A stretch of DNA of 64,000 bases from SIG307 sp964545045 (GCA_964545045.1 CAZJEN010000002.1:124001-188000); one strand, 5' to 3'; shown: positions 9,061 to 17,343, counted from the stretch's first letter. Program-made: numbers and translations. Notes: a model not told the origin generated them from the sequence alone.

Positions 9061-10122
9061 ATGAAAAAGATTGTAGTAGGTCTGTCCGGCGGAGTGGATT
9101 CTGCTGTGACGGCATATTTGTTAAAGGAACAGGGCTACGAGGTCATCGGTGTGACTCTTTGTATGCACGGAAATGCGGAAAAGGAAGTAGCGGATGCGGC
9201 AGAGGTGGCAAAACGTATCGGCATCAGTCATCGTGTGGTGGAGTTACAGGAGAAGTTTAAAGAGAATATTATCCGCTATTTTACGGAGTCTTATAAAAGA
9301 GGAGAGACCCCGAATCCGTGTATGGTGTGCAATCCGCTTATGAAGTGGACGTCTCTTCTTTCTGTTGCGGAAGAGGAAGGCGCGGAAGGCGTGGCAACCG
9401 GACATTACGCGGGGGTAGTGCGCTTGGCAAACGGGCGATTTGCGGTTCGGTGCGGAGAGTCAGCCGCGAAGGATCAGGCCTATGTGTTGTATGGTCTGAC
9501 TCAGGAACAGTTGTCGAAAACAATGATGCCTCTTGCTGTTTATGAGAAAGAAAAAATTCGCGAGATTGCGGCAAAGATAGGCCTTTCCGTGGCGGATAAA
9601 GCGGACAGTATGGAAATTTGTTTTTTGCCTGAGGGAGAAGTCTATACCGATTATCTTGTGGAACAGGAAGGAGTAACTCCTGAAAGAGGTAATTTTGTGG
9701 ATGAAGCCGGAACTGTGCTGGGAACGCACCAGGGCATTATTTATTATACGGTAGGACAGCGAAAGGGACTCGGCATTGCCTTCGGAGAACCTCGCTATGT
9801 AAAGGAACTGCGACCGGAGACAAACGAGGTGGTATTGTCGGGAAACGATGCGTTACAAAACAGAATAGTTTATGCGAAAGAGTATCAAGGAATGGCTTTG
9901 GAAGAGCTGACAGACGGAATGCGTTTGCTTGCAAAAATCCGTTATAGTCATAAAGGAGCGATGTGTACGGTGCATTGCGAAGGAAAAAGGTTACGTCTGG
10001 AGTTTGATGAAGCGCAGCGTGCTGCTACGCCGGGACAAGCCGTGGTGTTTTACCGGGAAGAAGAGGCCGAGGACGGTGCTAAGGTGCTTGTGGTAGCCGG
10101 CGGAGCGGTGATTTGCAGATAG
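9061..10122 (+). CDS. mnmA: tRNA-specific 2-thiouridylase MnmA
   Basis: 353 residues. N-terminal PP-loop ATPase motif GLSGGVDSAV for uridine adenylation, catalytic/relay cysteines in NPCMVCN (near 87) and MEICFLP (near 185), and the GQRKGLGI segment of the central domain, then a C-terminal beta barrel. It makes s2U34 in tRNA Lys, Glu and Gln. Start ATG 9061 after AGGAAAGG. Coupled to the upstream cysteine desulfurase. Confidence 0.95.
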   Translation: MKKIVVGLSGGVDSAVTAYLLKEQGYEVIGVTLCMHGNAEKEVADAAEVAKRIGISHRVVELQEKFKENIIRYFTESYKRGETPNPCMVCNPLMKWTSLLSVAEEEGAEGVATGHYAGVVRLANGRFAVRCGESAAKDQAYVLYGLTQEQLSKTMMPLAVYEKEKIREIAAKIGLSVADKADSMEICFLPEGEVYTDYLVEQEGVTPERGNFVDEAGTVLGTHQGIIYYTVGQRKGLGIAFGEPRYVKELRPETNEVVLSGNDALQNRIVYAKEYQGMALEELTDGMRLLAKIRYSHKGAMCTVHCEGKRLRLEFDEAQRAATPGQAVVFYREEEAEDGAKVLVVAGGAVICR

Positions 10123-10137
10123 ATCGGAGGACCGGAA

Positions 10138-10995
10138 ATGACAGAAGTGAAAAAGAAAGTTTTATTGGCAAACGGCGTGGAAATGCCGACGATCGGTTAC
10201 GGTACCTGGCAGGTGGAAAACAGCCCGGCAGGTGCGGGTGCGGTGGCAGAAGCAATCAGAGCAGGATATCGCCATATTGACGGCGCGGCACGGTATGAGA
10301 ACGAGGTGAGTGTGGGTGAAGGTATCAGAACGTCCGGTATCGCCCGTGAGGAGCTTTTTGTAACGAGCAAAGTATGGTTTACCCACAGAAAGTACGAGCA
10401 GGTGCTTACTGCTTTTGATACCACATTAAAGGATTTGGGGCTGGACTATGTGGATTTGTATTTGATTCATTGGCCGGCGGTGGCGAATAATTACGAGAAC
10501 TGGGAAGAGGTAAATGCGGAAACTTGGCGTGCTATGGAGACGATTTATCGTTCGGGAAAGGCGAAGGCCATCGGTGTCAGCAATTTCCTTCCACATCATC
10601 TGAAGCCGCTTTTAATAACCGCGGAGATTGTTCCGATGGTAAATCAGATTGAGTTCCGCCCAGGATATCCGCAGATGGAATGTGCCAAGTGGTGTCTGGA
10701 GAGAGGAATTGTGCCGGAAGCTTGGCGACCGCTTGGTGCCGGTGCAGCATTGACAGGAGAATTAATGACTGAGCTTTCTAAAAAGTACGGAAAAACACCG
10801 GCACAGATTTGTTTGCGTTGGGTGTTACAACACGGGCTTACGCCTCTTGTAAAGTCCGCAAATCCGGTGCGTATGCGGGAAAATCTACAGATCTATGACT
10901 TTGAACTGAGTGCGGAGGATATGGCAAAGATGGATGCGCTACCGTGGGATGATGCGAATGCGGAGAAGCCGGATGAAGTGGTGGAAATAAAATAG
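10138..10995 (+). CDS. Aldo/keto reductase
   Basis: 285 residues, NADPH-dependent TIM-barrel oxidoreductase. Catalytic tetrad residues are visible: Asp and Tyr in HIDGAARYENE (near 47-52), Lys in TSKVWF (near 77), His in LIHWP (near 109). Typical GVSNF motif near 147 and nucleotide-binding PLVKSANP near the C-terminus. Fifteen bases after mnmA, so probably on the same mRNA. Carbonyl substrate unknown. Confidence 0.9.
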   Translation: MTEVKKKVLLANGVEMPTIGYGTWQVENSPAGAGAVAEAIRAGYRHIDGAARYENEVSVGEGIRTSGIAREELFVTSKVWFTHRKYEQVLTAFDTTLKDLGLDYVDLYLIHWPAVANNYENWEEVNAETWRAMETIYRSGKAKAIGVSNFLPHHLKPLLITAEIVPMVNQIEFRPGYPQMECAKWCLERGIVPEAWRPLGAGAALTGELMTELSKKYGKTPAQICLRWVLQHGLTPLVKSANPVRMRENLQIYDFELSAEDMAKMDALPWDDANAEKPDEVVEIK

Positions 10996-11023
10996 TTGCA
11001 TTTTTTATCACTTGTGCTATGAT
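10996..11023 (+). promoter_or_regulatory. Promoter of the methyltransferase leader
   Basis: TTGCAT (10996-11001), 16-bp spacer, TATGAT (11018-11023), directly after the aldo/keto reductase stop. Confidence 0.6.
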
Positions 11024-11051
11024 GTGAAAAATAACTTTGAAAGGAAACTCT

Positions 11052-11111
11052 ATGATGAACGTAACGTTGAACAGTTTAGAACGCAGAGAAGAAGAACGTA
11101 GGCTCTTGTAA
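11052..11111 (+). CDS. Putative leader peptide of an attenuator (19 aa)
   Basis: Short ORF MMNVTLNSLERREEERRLL preceded by AAAGGAAA at suitable distance. Its last codons overlap CTCTTGTAA, which can pair with TTACAAGAG at 11130-11138. A leader peptide whose stop region takes part in alternative RNA pairing is typical of ribosome-stalling attenuators such as those of erm genes. Translation of the peptide is inferred, not shown. Confidence 0.5.
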   Translation: MMNVTLNSLERREEERRLL

Positions 11112-11235
11112 TTATTGCAATCCGCATGGTTACAAGAGGTACGTCTTGTTTCTGTGCGGTTACTGTTTAAAATCATAGAGATGCAGAACCGTAACAGATT
11201 TGGCTTTAGGCTGAATGTGCTTACGGTTCTTTTTT
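11103..11235 (+). promoter_or_regulatory. Attenuator: alternative hairpins and intrinsic terminator
   Basis: Mutually exclusive stems are visible: CTCTTGTAA (11103-11111) with TTACAAGAG (11130-11138); or CCGCA...ACAAGA (11122-11137) with TCTTGT...TGCGG (11144-11159). A third element is an intrinsic terminator, AGAACCGTAA (11185-11194) with TTACGGTTCT (11221-11230), ending in T6. GTTAC at 11159 can also compete with GTAAC in the terminator arm. The arrangement lies between promoter and gene, so transcription should be conditional. Confidence 0.65.
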
Positions 11236-11395
11236 CGTGTAGGAAAAGTGAGTATTGAGTCGACAGAGCAAGTTTGCTTGCGGTCTGGCGGCGAAATACG
11301 AACGCGCCCACGACGTAGCGTCGGAACGACGCGGAGTGAGGGCAAAGCACGGAGTGCTTGCCTAAACGTGATAGTTAAGAAGGAGGAGGTCAACT
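11236..11395 (+). other. Hairpin-rich untranslated stretch before the methyltransferase gene
   Basis: Contains GCAAG/CTTGC (11268-11281); a three-arm set CGACG (11311), CGTCG (11319), CGACG (11327) in which the middle arm can pair with either flank; and GGCAA-GCAC / GTGC-TTGCC (11341-11362). A strong GAAGGAGGAGG site follows. No further ORF is credible. Confidence 0.45.
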
Positions 11396-12178
11396 ATGAA
11401 CACAGATTTTTTGAAGAACACATTTTCAAAGGTAATCAAAGATTACGACACCGCAAGACCGGGGTATCCGAAGGAATTGTATGATACGGTGATGAAGTTT
11501 GCGGAATTGGGAACAAGGGCAGAGGTACTGGAGGTAGGAGCCGGTACGGGACAGGCAACGGACCTGTTTTTGCAGGGAGACTTCCGGTTTGATTTACTGG
11601 AGGTCAGTGAGGAGCAGGTGATGTTTTTGAAGAAAAAGTACGGAAGCAATCCGAAGGTGACGGTAGTAAAAGACTATTTTGAGCAGTATGAAACGGAAAA
11701 GAAGTATGACTTAATCTATTCCGCTACGGCGTTTCACTGGGTGGATAGTTGGATTGGGTATCCGAAGGCGTGGGAGATGTTGAACACCGGAGGAACCTTG
11801 GCGGTGTTCTGGCATATGTCCTCAGTGACTTATTATGAGGGAGGGATTTTTGACGGACTGAACGCAATAAAGAAAAAGTATCTTCCGCAGGAGTCTCTGG
11901 GATTTGATGCGGATGGGATTTTGAAAGTGAAAGAGCGACGAATCGCACAGATTCAGTCCGAAGGATGCTTTGGAAAACCGGAGATTTACGAGTATCGGTG
12001 GACGGATAGCTATGATGCAGAGCGATATGTGACGTTACTTAATACTTATTCCGGGACCCAGACACTTTCGGAGGAGAAACGGATGGCGTACTTGGATGAG
12101 GTAAGAGCGTATATCAATGCAAACGGCGGGAAGGTGGAGTTGCCGCAGCATGTGATGTTGTATTTGGTGAGGAAGTAA
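11396..12178 (+). CDS. Class I SAM-dependent methyltransferase
   Basis: 260 residues. SAM-binding motif I VLEVGAGTGQAT near 45-56, acidic end of strand 2 (LEVSE) and motif LIYSATAFHWVD near 105, a pattern of UbiE/TrmB-like small-molecule methyltransferases. The acceptor is unknown. The protein does not look like an Erm rRNA dimethylase, yet its gene is behind an attenuator of the kind used by antibiotic-response genes. Start ATG 11396 after GGAGGAGG. The GNAT gene follows 13 bp downstream. Confidence 0.85.
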   Translation: MNTDFLKNTFSKVIKDYDTARPGYPKELYDTVMKFAELGTRAEVLEVGAGTGQATDLFLQGDFRFDLLEVSEEQVMFLKKKYGSNPKVTVVKDYFEQYETEKKYDLIYSATAFHWVDSWIGYPKAWEMLNTGGTLAVFWHMSSVTYYEGGIFDGLNAIKKKYLPQESLGFDADGILKVKERRIAQIQSEGCFGKPEIYEYRWTDSYDAERYVTLLNTYSGTQTLSEEKRMAYLDEVRAYINANGGKVELPQHVMLYLVRK

Positions 12179-12191
12179 AGGAGTAAAGGAA

Positions 12192-12689
12192 ATGCAGACA
12201 GAGAATAAGAAACACATAAGCTATCGTGAGGCATGTCTTGCGGACTGTTATGTCCTTGCTGTGTTAAAAGGAAAAGTTTGGAATACAACCTATCAGGGAA
12301 TTTATCCACAGGAGAAATTGACGGGATACGATGTAGAGAAGAATAAGAGGATATTTGAGTCAATCGTAGAGAATCCGGAGATTTCACTATACGTGGCAAC
12401 TGATGGAGATGAAATTGTCGGATTCATGACCTGTGGAAAGCCGTACAAACCGTTTCGGGAGTATGGACAGGAGATTGGACTATTGTATATTTTAAAAGAG
12501 TATCAGAGACAAGGAATCGGCAGGGCATTCTTTCATATTGCCAAAAGGCTGGTTGCAGAGCGAGGATACAAGGAGTTCTTTTTATCTGTAAATAGAAAGA
12601 ATTATGAGGCACAAAAGTTTTATCTTGCAATGAACGGAGAGAGGCTTTGTGAGGAAGGAGAGCAGGTGAGAATCGGGTATAAGATATAA
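12192..12689 (+). CDS. GNAT N-acetyltransferase
   Basis: 165 residues, single GNAT domain. Acetyl-CoA binding segment near 103-115: LLYILKEYQRQGIGRAFF, with the Q-x-x-G-x-G/A signature. C-terminal NRKNYEAQKFYLAMNGE is also typical. Probably transcribed with the upstream methyltransferase gene (13-bp gap). The amine substrate is not identifiable. Confidence 0.85.
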   Translation: MQTENKKHISYREACLADCYVLAVLKGKVWNTTYQGIYPQEKLTGYDVEKNKRIFESIVENPEISLYVATDGDEIVGFMTCGKPYKPFREYGQEIGLLYILKEYQRQGIGRAFFHIAKRLVAERGYKEFFLSVNRKNYEAQKFYLAMNGERLCEEGEQVRIGYKI

Positions 12690-12696
12690 ATGCTTC

Positions 12697-12726
12697 TTGA
12701 CAAAAGTAATACTGTAGTAGTATTTT
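12697..12726 (+). promoter_or_regulatory. Orphan promoter-like site with inverted repeat
   Basis: TTGACA at 12697 followed by the inverted repeat AATACT-gtagt-AGTATT (12708-12724), which overlaps a possible -10 (TAGTAT or TATTTT). It resembles an operator/promoter but no gene on this strand follows before the convergent terminator. Confidence 0.3.
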
Positions 12727-12745
12727 GGGGGCGAAAAACTCTCAA

Positions 12746-12772
12746 GAAAAGGGGATGTTCTGCACATCCCCC
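12746..12772 (-). terminator. Intrinsic terminator of the histidinol-phosphatase gene
   Basis: On the minus strand: GGGGATGT / ACATCCCC stem, 5-nt loop, then TTTTCTT. Confidence 0.8.
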
Positions 12773-12778
12773 TCTGTA

Positions 12779-13603
12779 TCAAAGAGTAACCATTTCTGGC
12801 TTTCTTTCCTTATACACCGCATAATACCGGAAACCAAGCTCCTTTAAAAGTTCTGCGCACCGTTTGATATCCGCACCTACATCGCTCGGATAGTGGGCAT
12901 CGGAGCCCAGGGTCAGCAGTTCGCCGCCCAGTTCCTTGTAGCGACGAAGGATTTCTTCCTTCGGGTGAGGAAAGGAGAGCCCCTTTCGCAGGCCGGCGGT
13001 GTTTACTTCCAGAGCCTGTCCGCGGAAAATCAGGGTGCGAAGGGTTTCTTCGATTAAGTCCGCATAGTCCCGAACTACATAGTCCTTTACAAGTGAAACA
13101 GAATCTGGCAAATAGCGGATGATGTAGTCTAAGTGACCGAGGGAGTCAAAGTTTGTGTGTTCCGCTACGTTTGTACGGATGTCTTCAAAATAGCGAAGTA
13201 AGCGGTCGCCCGGCAAGTCCCAGTATTCCTGATAATATGGATCCAGTTCATCTACTACATGAGTAGAACCAAGAACAAAGTCATAAGGATGTTCTGCCAG
13301 CAAAACGTCCATGCGGTCCCGCAGGTCCGGTCGATTTGGGCGAAGCCCCAGCTCAATACCGAGAAGCAGTTCCAGCATTGTTTTATCGGATAAGGTCTGT
13401 TCCTTTAACGGGAGCAATTCTCTAAAGTATTCCTTTGTATCAAAGACAAACAGGGTATCGTCTCCCGGAAAGTCCAAATCCATATGGTCCGTGAAGCAAA
13501 GAGTGGAAAGCCCCGCTGTCTTTGCGGCGGCTAACATTTCGCGAGGATTTGCTTCGGAATCACTGGAAAATCTAGTGTGGGTGTGGGTATCGGCTAACAG
13601 CAT
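12779..13603 (-). CDS. hisK: PHP-family histidinol-phosphatase (HisJ/HisK type)
   Basis: 274 residues of the PHP phosphoesterase fold. Metal ligands are visible in order: D-T-H-T-H near 5-9, CFTDH near 37-40, GSTHVV, GHLDYIIRY and GSDAHYP near 237. The H-T-H start, the G-S-T-H-x-V block and the GHLDxIxRY block fit the HisJ-type histidinol-phosphatase of Firmicutes (histidine biosynthesis, penultimate step). No other his gene lies nearby, so a different phosphoester substrate remains possible. Downstream of rqcH on the same strand with 78 bp between. Confidence 0.8.
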   Translation of the reverse strand: MLLADTHTHTRFSSDSEANPREMLAAAKTAGLSTLCFTDHMDLDFPGDDTLFVFDTKEYFRELLPLKEQTLSDKTMLELLLGIELGLRPNRPDLRDRMDVLLAEHPYDFVLGSTHVVDELDPYYQEYWDLPGDRLLRYFEDIRTNVAEHTNFDSLGHLDYIIRYLPDSVSLVKDYVVRDYADLIEETLRTLIFRGQALEVNTAGLRKGLSFPHPKEEILRRYKELGGELLTLGSDAHYPSDVGADIKRCAELLKELGFRYYAVYKERKPEMVTL

Positions 13604-13681
13604 GGACGCCTCCTTTTGTATCGTTCTTTATAGTCATATTGCCAGTCAATAGCAAAAAAGCAACAAAGCAAAGTATTAGTA

Positions 13682-15448
13682 CTAATCATTGAGTTCCGTT
13701 AAATGCGAGATATCCGGTGTCGCCATTAACGAGTAGTTGGTGTAGTATACCACAAAGCCCGGCTTTGCACCATTCGGTTTCTTTACCTGCTTTTTATCTA
13801 CATAATCCACTTCAACTTTTCCGGCATCCTTGTTCTTGGAGTAATAGGCCGCCAGTGCGCCTGCGTCCTCGAATACATGGTCCGGAATGTCTCTGCCGTC
13901 GTTCTTCAAGATAACATGGGAACCGGCGCAATCTTTGGCGTGAAACCACCAGTCGTTGCCGTTTGCAAATTCGAAGGTGAGGTAATCGTTTTGGTAATTG
14001 TTCTTTCCTACATATAAATCGAAGCCATCCTCCGTGCGGTAGTGGAGCGGTTTTGCGGTAATGCGCACCTTTTTCTCTTTCTTTCCCTTGCCGCCCTTTT
14101 GTGCGACCATGTGCTTCTTTAAATAGCCGTATTCGGTGAGCTCTGCCTTAATCTGAACCAAATCCTCTTCATGGCGTGCAATGTCTAATGCGTTTTTAAT
14201 GGACTCTAAGTGAAGAATAGCGGATTTTGTTTCAGCCACCTGTTCCGTCAGAGCCTCGTAGGTACGCTTTAATTTATTATACTTTTCGAAATAACGCTTT
14301 GCATTGTCCAGTGCAGACATAGTCTCATCTAACGGAATGGTCAGTGGTTCGTCGGTGTAGTAATTGGTGACGGTGGTTTCCTTGGCACCCGGTTCCACAC
14401 CGTAACCGTAGGCGGTAAGCAGCTCACCGTATACTTTAAATTTATCACGGGATTCTGTGTCCTTTAACTGCTTAATCTGCAAATCGTACTTTTTCACTTC
14501 ACGCTCTAACGCAGATTGCAATACGCGACGCAAATCTGAGGAACGCTGACGGATACGGGTGACGGTATTTTTCTCGGAATAAAAGTCCTGAAGCAGTGCG
14601 GATACCGAAACAAAATCCTCTGTCTCGTAAGGTTCTTCCTCGTAAAGGGTAAGAGTAGTAGCGGAAAAAGCCACCGGTTCTCCGTCCTTGCGCACCAGAT
14701 TTGGTGTGAATTCTCCGTTTTTGATATCCTCCGTAAGTTCCGTAAATACACGGAACAAATGGCGCAAAAAGTCTTCAGAAAACTCTGTGGCGGACATGTC
14801 AGGTGCAAGTCCCGCGCGGTGACAAAGCTCGTTGGCGGTTTGCGGCGAAAGTCCGGTAAAGGTAGTATACAGAGCCTTAGAAAGATCCATCGGCTTTTCA
14901 CGCAAGGTCAAAAATTCCTCAAAGGAAACGGTCAGCGGGTCCAGCTTTTCCTGGGTCTGCGGAATAAAGTACGGGCGTCCCGGCAGAACCTCCCGGACGG
15001 AGCTGACCATGCCGGATACACGCTTAATGGAATCCAGAATCATGCCGTTTTCGTCTACCAGGATAATGTTGCTGTGCTTGCCCATGAGCTCCACCATAAT
15101 GTGCTTTTGACAAACGTCTCCCAGCTCATTTAAATGCTCCACCGTAAAGTCCACAATACGCTCCAGACCCGGTTGTGTTACAGAAAGAATCCGGGCACTG
15201 TTAAAGTGCTTGCGGAGCAGCATACAGAAATTCGGCGCGGTCAGCGGGCTCTGCTTACCGTCCTCTGTCAGATACAGAAGCGGAAGAGATGCGTCCGCGG
15301 AAATCAAAAGCTTATAGGTGTCATAGTTTTTTATTTGTAACTGCAGCTCGTCCTTTTCCGGTTGGGCAATCTTTACGATGCGTCCGCCGGTTAAGGTGTC
15401 GGAAAGCTCTTTAACTAAAGCTGCGGTCATAAGTCCGTCAAATGCCAT
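13682..15448 (-). CDS. rqcH: RqcH (NFACT protein, ribosome quality control)
   Basis: 588 residues. N-terminal NFACT-N domain (MAFDGL.......L.GGRI.KI.QP, family-typical), central long coiled coil (~290-430), and C-terminal NFACT-R domain with the YVGKNNYQNDYLTF and DWWFHAKDCAGSHVI signatures. In Bacillus, RqcH binds obstructed 50S subunits and adds C-terminal alanine tails to stalled chains for ClpXP. Older annotations call it fibronectin-binding protein. Start ATG with AAAGGA upstream. Notable because a putative ribosome-rescue ATPase gene lies 4 kb away, though rqcH is a general Firmicutes gene. Confidence 0.93.
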   Translation of the reverse strand: MAFDGLMTAALVKELSDTLTGGRIVKIAQPEKDELQLQIKNYDTYKLLISADASLPLLYLTEDGKQSPLTAPNFCMLLRKHFNSARILSVTQPGLERIVDFTVEHLNELGDVCQKHIMVELMGKHSNIILVDENGMILDSIKRVSGMVSSVREVLPGRPYFIPQTQEKLDPLTVSFEEFLTLREKPMDLSKALYTTFTGLSPQTANELCHRAGLAPDMSATEFSEDFLRHLFRVFTELTEDIKNGEFTPNLVRKDGEPVAFSATTLTLYEEEPYETEDFVSVSALLQDFYSEKNTVTRIRQRSSDLRRVLQSALEREVKKYDLQIKQLKDTESRDKFKVYGELLTAYGYGVEPGAKETTVTNYYTDEPLTIPLDETMSALDNAKRYFEKYNKLKRTYEALTEQVAETKSAILHLESIKNALDIARHEEDLVQIKAELTEYGYLKKHMVAQKGGKGKKEKKVRITAKPLHYRTEDGFDLYVGKNNYQNDYLTFEFANGNDWWFHAKDCAGSHVILKNDGRDIPDHVFEDAGALAAYYSKNKDAGKVEVDYVDKKQVKKPNGAKPGFVVYYTNYSLMATPDISHLTELND

Positions 15449-15479
15449 GGTGATGTCCTTTCTTGATTTATTGGAATAT

Positions 15480-15509
15480 AGTGTACCACGAAAGCAGGTG
15501 GATTGTCAC
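15480..15509 (-). promoter_or_regulatory. Candidate rqcH promoter
   Basis: Minus strand GTGACA, 18-bp spacer, TACACT, 31 bp before the rqcH start. Confidence 0.4.
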
Positions 15510-15573
15510 TAAGAAAAAGAAAATTGATTTTGAGAAAGAAGTGAAGTTGTCCGAAAGAGGGACATATGGCATA

Positions 15574-15602
15574 TTGTGTTTTCATGGGGAAATCGCTATA
15601 AT
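15574..15602 (+). promoter_or_regulatory. Promoter of the response-regulator gene
   Basis: TTGTGT (15574-15579), 17-bp spacer, consensus TATAAT (15597-15602), 72 bp before the ATG. Confidence 0.7.
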
Positions 15603-15674
15603 AAAAATGATTGAATTGTAGAAAAAAGAACAAAAAGGTTTGCAAATAAAGCAGAATAAATAAGGGGTATACAT

Positions 15675-16340
15675 ATGAAAACAATTTTAATCGTGGATGA
15701 TGATTTACATATCGGGAATATGCTCGAAGAAGTGCTGACCAAGGAAGGCTACGGGGTACTGCGGGCGTATTCCGGCACAGAGGCGGTGCTCTTGTTGTCG
15801 CAGCAAACACCGGATTTGGTACTGTTGGATTTGATGCTTCCGGGACTGTCCGGAGAAGAAGTGCTGCCAAAAATCAAAGGAATTCCGGTGATTATCGTCA
15901 GTGCAAAGGTGGACGTGGACAATAAGGTGGATTTGCTTCTCGGCGGTGCGGCGGATTATATTACAAAGCCATTTCATACGAAGGAACTGTTGGCACGGAT
16001 TGCGGTGCAGTTGAGAGAAGGAAAAGGAGTGAGTTCGGATACCGGACTTGTGTTTGAAGAAATCCAAATGAATACCGGGACGCATCAGGTAACTGTGGCG
16101 GAAACGGAGATAAAACTGACCCGTACGGAATATGCAATTTTGAAACTGCTTTTGCAAAATCCGAAGCAAGTAGTGACAAAGACAGTACTGCTTGACCGAA
16201 TTTCACAGGATACGCCGGATTGTACAGAAAGTTCTTTAAAAATGCATGTAAGCAATTTGCGTAAGAAATTGAAAGAGGTAAATAACAAGGATTATATCGA
16301 AGCGGTTTGGGGCATCGGGTTTAAATTAAAAACAGAGTAA
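15675..16340 (+). CDS. OmpR/PhoB-family response regulator
   Basis: 221 residues. Receiver domain with acidic pocket DDD near 8-10, phospho-acceptor Asp in LVLLDLMLPG (near 52), switch Ser in IIVSAK and Lys in YITKPF; then a winged-helix domain with LT.TEYAILKLLLQNP and HVSNLRKKL, ending EAVWGIGFKL. Paired with the histidine kinase gene at 18205; the two enclose an ABC ATPase and permease. It likely binds the CTTTAC repeats immediately downstream of its own gene and activates the transporter genes. Confidence 0.93.
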   Translation: MKTILIVDDDLHIGNMLEEVLTKEGYGVLRAYSGTEAVLLLSQQTPDLVLLDLMLPGLSGEEVLPKIKGIPVIIVSAKVDVDNKVDLLLGGAADYITKPFHTKELLARIAVQLREGKGVSSDTGLVFEEIQMNTGTHQVTVAETEIKLTRTEYAILKLLLQNPKQVVTKTVLLDRISQDTPDCTESSLKMHVSNLRKKLKEVNNKDYIEAVWGIGFKLKTE

Positions 16341-16342
16341 AT

Positions 16343-16383
16343 CTTTACCATATCTTTACTGTTTTCTTTACCGGTTTCTTTAC
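16343..16383 (+). promoter_or_regulatory. Four phased CTTTAC direct repeats (probable response-regulator operator)
   Basis: CTTTAC occurs at 16343, 16354, 16366 and 16378, spacings 11, 12 and 12 bp, close to one helical turn. Two copies extend to CTTTACTGTTT. OmpR-family regulators bind such tandem direct repeats. The array ends just upstream of and over the weak -35 of the transporter promoter. Confidence 0.7.
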
Positions 16384-16399
16384 TGTTTCCTGTTATGAT
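16371..16399 (+). promoter_or_regulatory. Activator-dependent promoter of the ABC genes
   Basis: -10 TATGAT at 16394-16399; the hexamer 17 bp upstream (CCGGTT) is far from consensus, as expected for a promoter needing an activator bound to the adjacent repeats. Confidence 0.55.
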
Positions 16400-16428
16400 G
16401 ATGGCATCAAAGAGAAAGGAGATTATTT

Positions 16429-17343
16429 ATGGAGTATGTTTTGACAACCGAGAATTTAAGCAAAAAATATAAGCACGGGTTTGCATTAAACGGGTTGTCG
16501 ATGCATGTCCCAAAGGGGGCTGTCTATGGGTTTGTGGGAAGAAACGGAGCCGGAAAATCAACGGTGATTCGCATGATTTCCGGATTGCAGACGCCTACAT
16601 CCGGAGAATATACCTTATTTGGGAAAAAAGGAACGGAACGGGAAATCGGAAAGTCCCGCAGAAGAATGGGGGTTATGTTCGAAACAACGTCGGTGTATCT
16701 GAATATGACGGCGGAGGAGAACTTAAAGCAGCAGTACCGGGTGCTTGGGATTCCTTCTTTTGACGGGATAACGGACATTTTGAACATGGTAGGTATTCCG
16801 GATACCGGCAAGAAAAAGGCAAAGCATTTTTCCATGGGAATGCAAAAACGCCTCAGTATTGCCTTGGCTCTTTGCGGAGACCCGGATTTTCTTGTATTGG
16901 ATGAGCCGTTAAACGGTCTGGATCCGCAGGGTATCGTTCAAATTAGAGAACTGCTTTTAAAGTTAAATAGAGAAAAGCAGGTGACCGTTCTTATGTCCGG
17001 ACATATTTTGGAGGAATTGTCCAAAATAGCAACGCATTACGGCTTTGTGGACAAAGGCCGCATTGTGAAAGAAATCAGTGCGAAGGAATTGGAGGCTTCC
17101 TGTAAAAAGTGTATCACGGCGGAGGTAAGTGATGTGAAAGTGCTGGCACGGATACTGGATATGAAGAGGACGGAGTATACCGTTTTGTCGGAAAGAAATG
17201 TCGAAATCTTCGATGAAATCAGTATTACGGAACTGGTACATTTATTGGAAGCCGAGGGTTGTGTACTGTATCGTGTAACAGAACGGGAAGCAACTCTGGA
17301 GTACTATTATATCAATTTGGTAGGAGGTAAAGAGTATGAGTAA
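16429..17343 (+). CDS. ABC transporter ATP-binding protein (BcrA-like)
   Basis: 304 residues. Walker A GRNGAGKST near 38-46, signature FSMGMQKRLSIA near 135, Walker B FLVLDEPLNGLDP near 155, switch His in MSGHILEEL. The first ~220 residues are the nucleotide-binding domain; the ~80-residue C-terminal extension (..ISITELVHLLEAEG..) is typical of bacitracin/lantibiotic-type exporters. It overlaps the permease gene by 8 bases. With the flanking two-component genes it most resembles a peptide-antibiotic detoxification or immunity module; substrate not determined. Confidence 0.9.
   Translation: MEYVLTTENLSKKYKHGFALNGLSMHVPKGAVYGFVGRNGAGKSTVIRMISGLQTPTSGEYTLFGKKGTEREIGKSRRRMGVMFETTSVYLNMTAEENLKQQYRVLGIPSFDGITDILNMVGIPDTGKKKAKHFSMGMQKRLSIALALCGDPDFLVLDEPLNGLDPQGIVQIRELLLKLNREKQVTVLMSGHILEELSKIATHYGFVDKGRIVKEISAKELEASCKKCITAEVSDVKVLARILDMKRTEYTVLSERNVEIFDEISITELVHLLEAEGCVLYRVTEREATLEYYYINLVGGKEYE

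Noticed and set aside
11396..12178. Erm-type 23S rRNA methyltransferase
   Set aside because: Motifs fit UbiE/TrmB-like small-molecule methyltransferases, not the Erm pattern; only the leader is Erm-like in layout.
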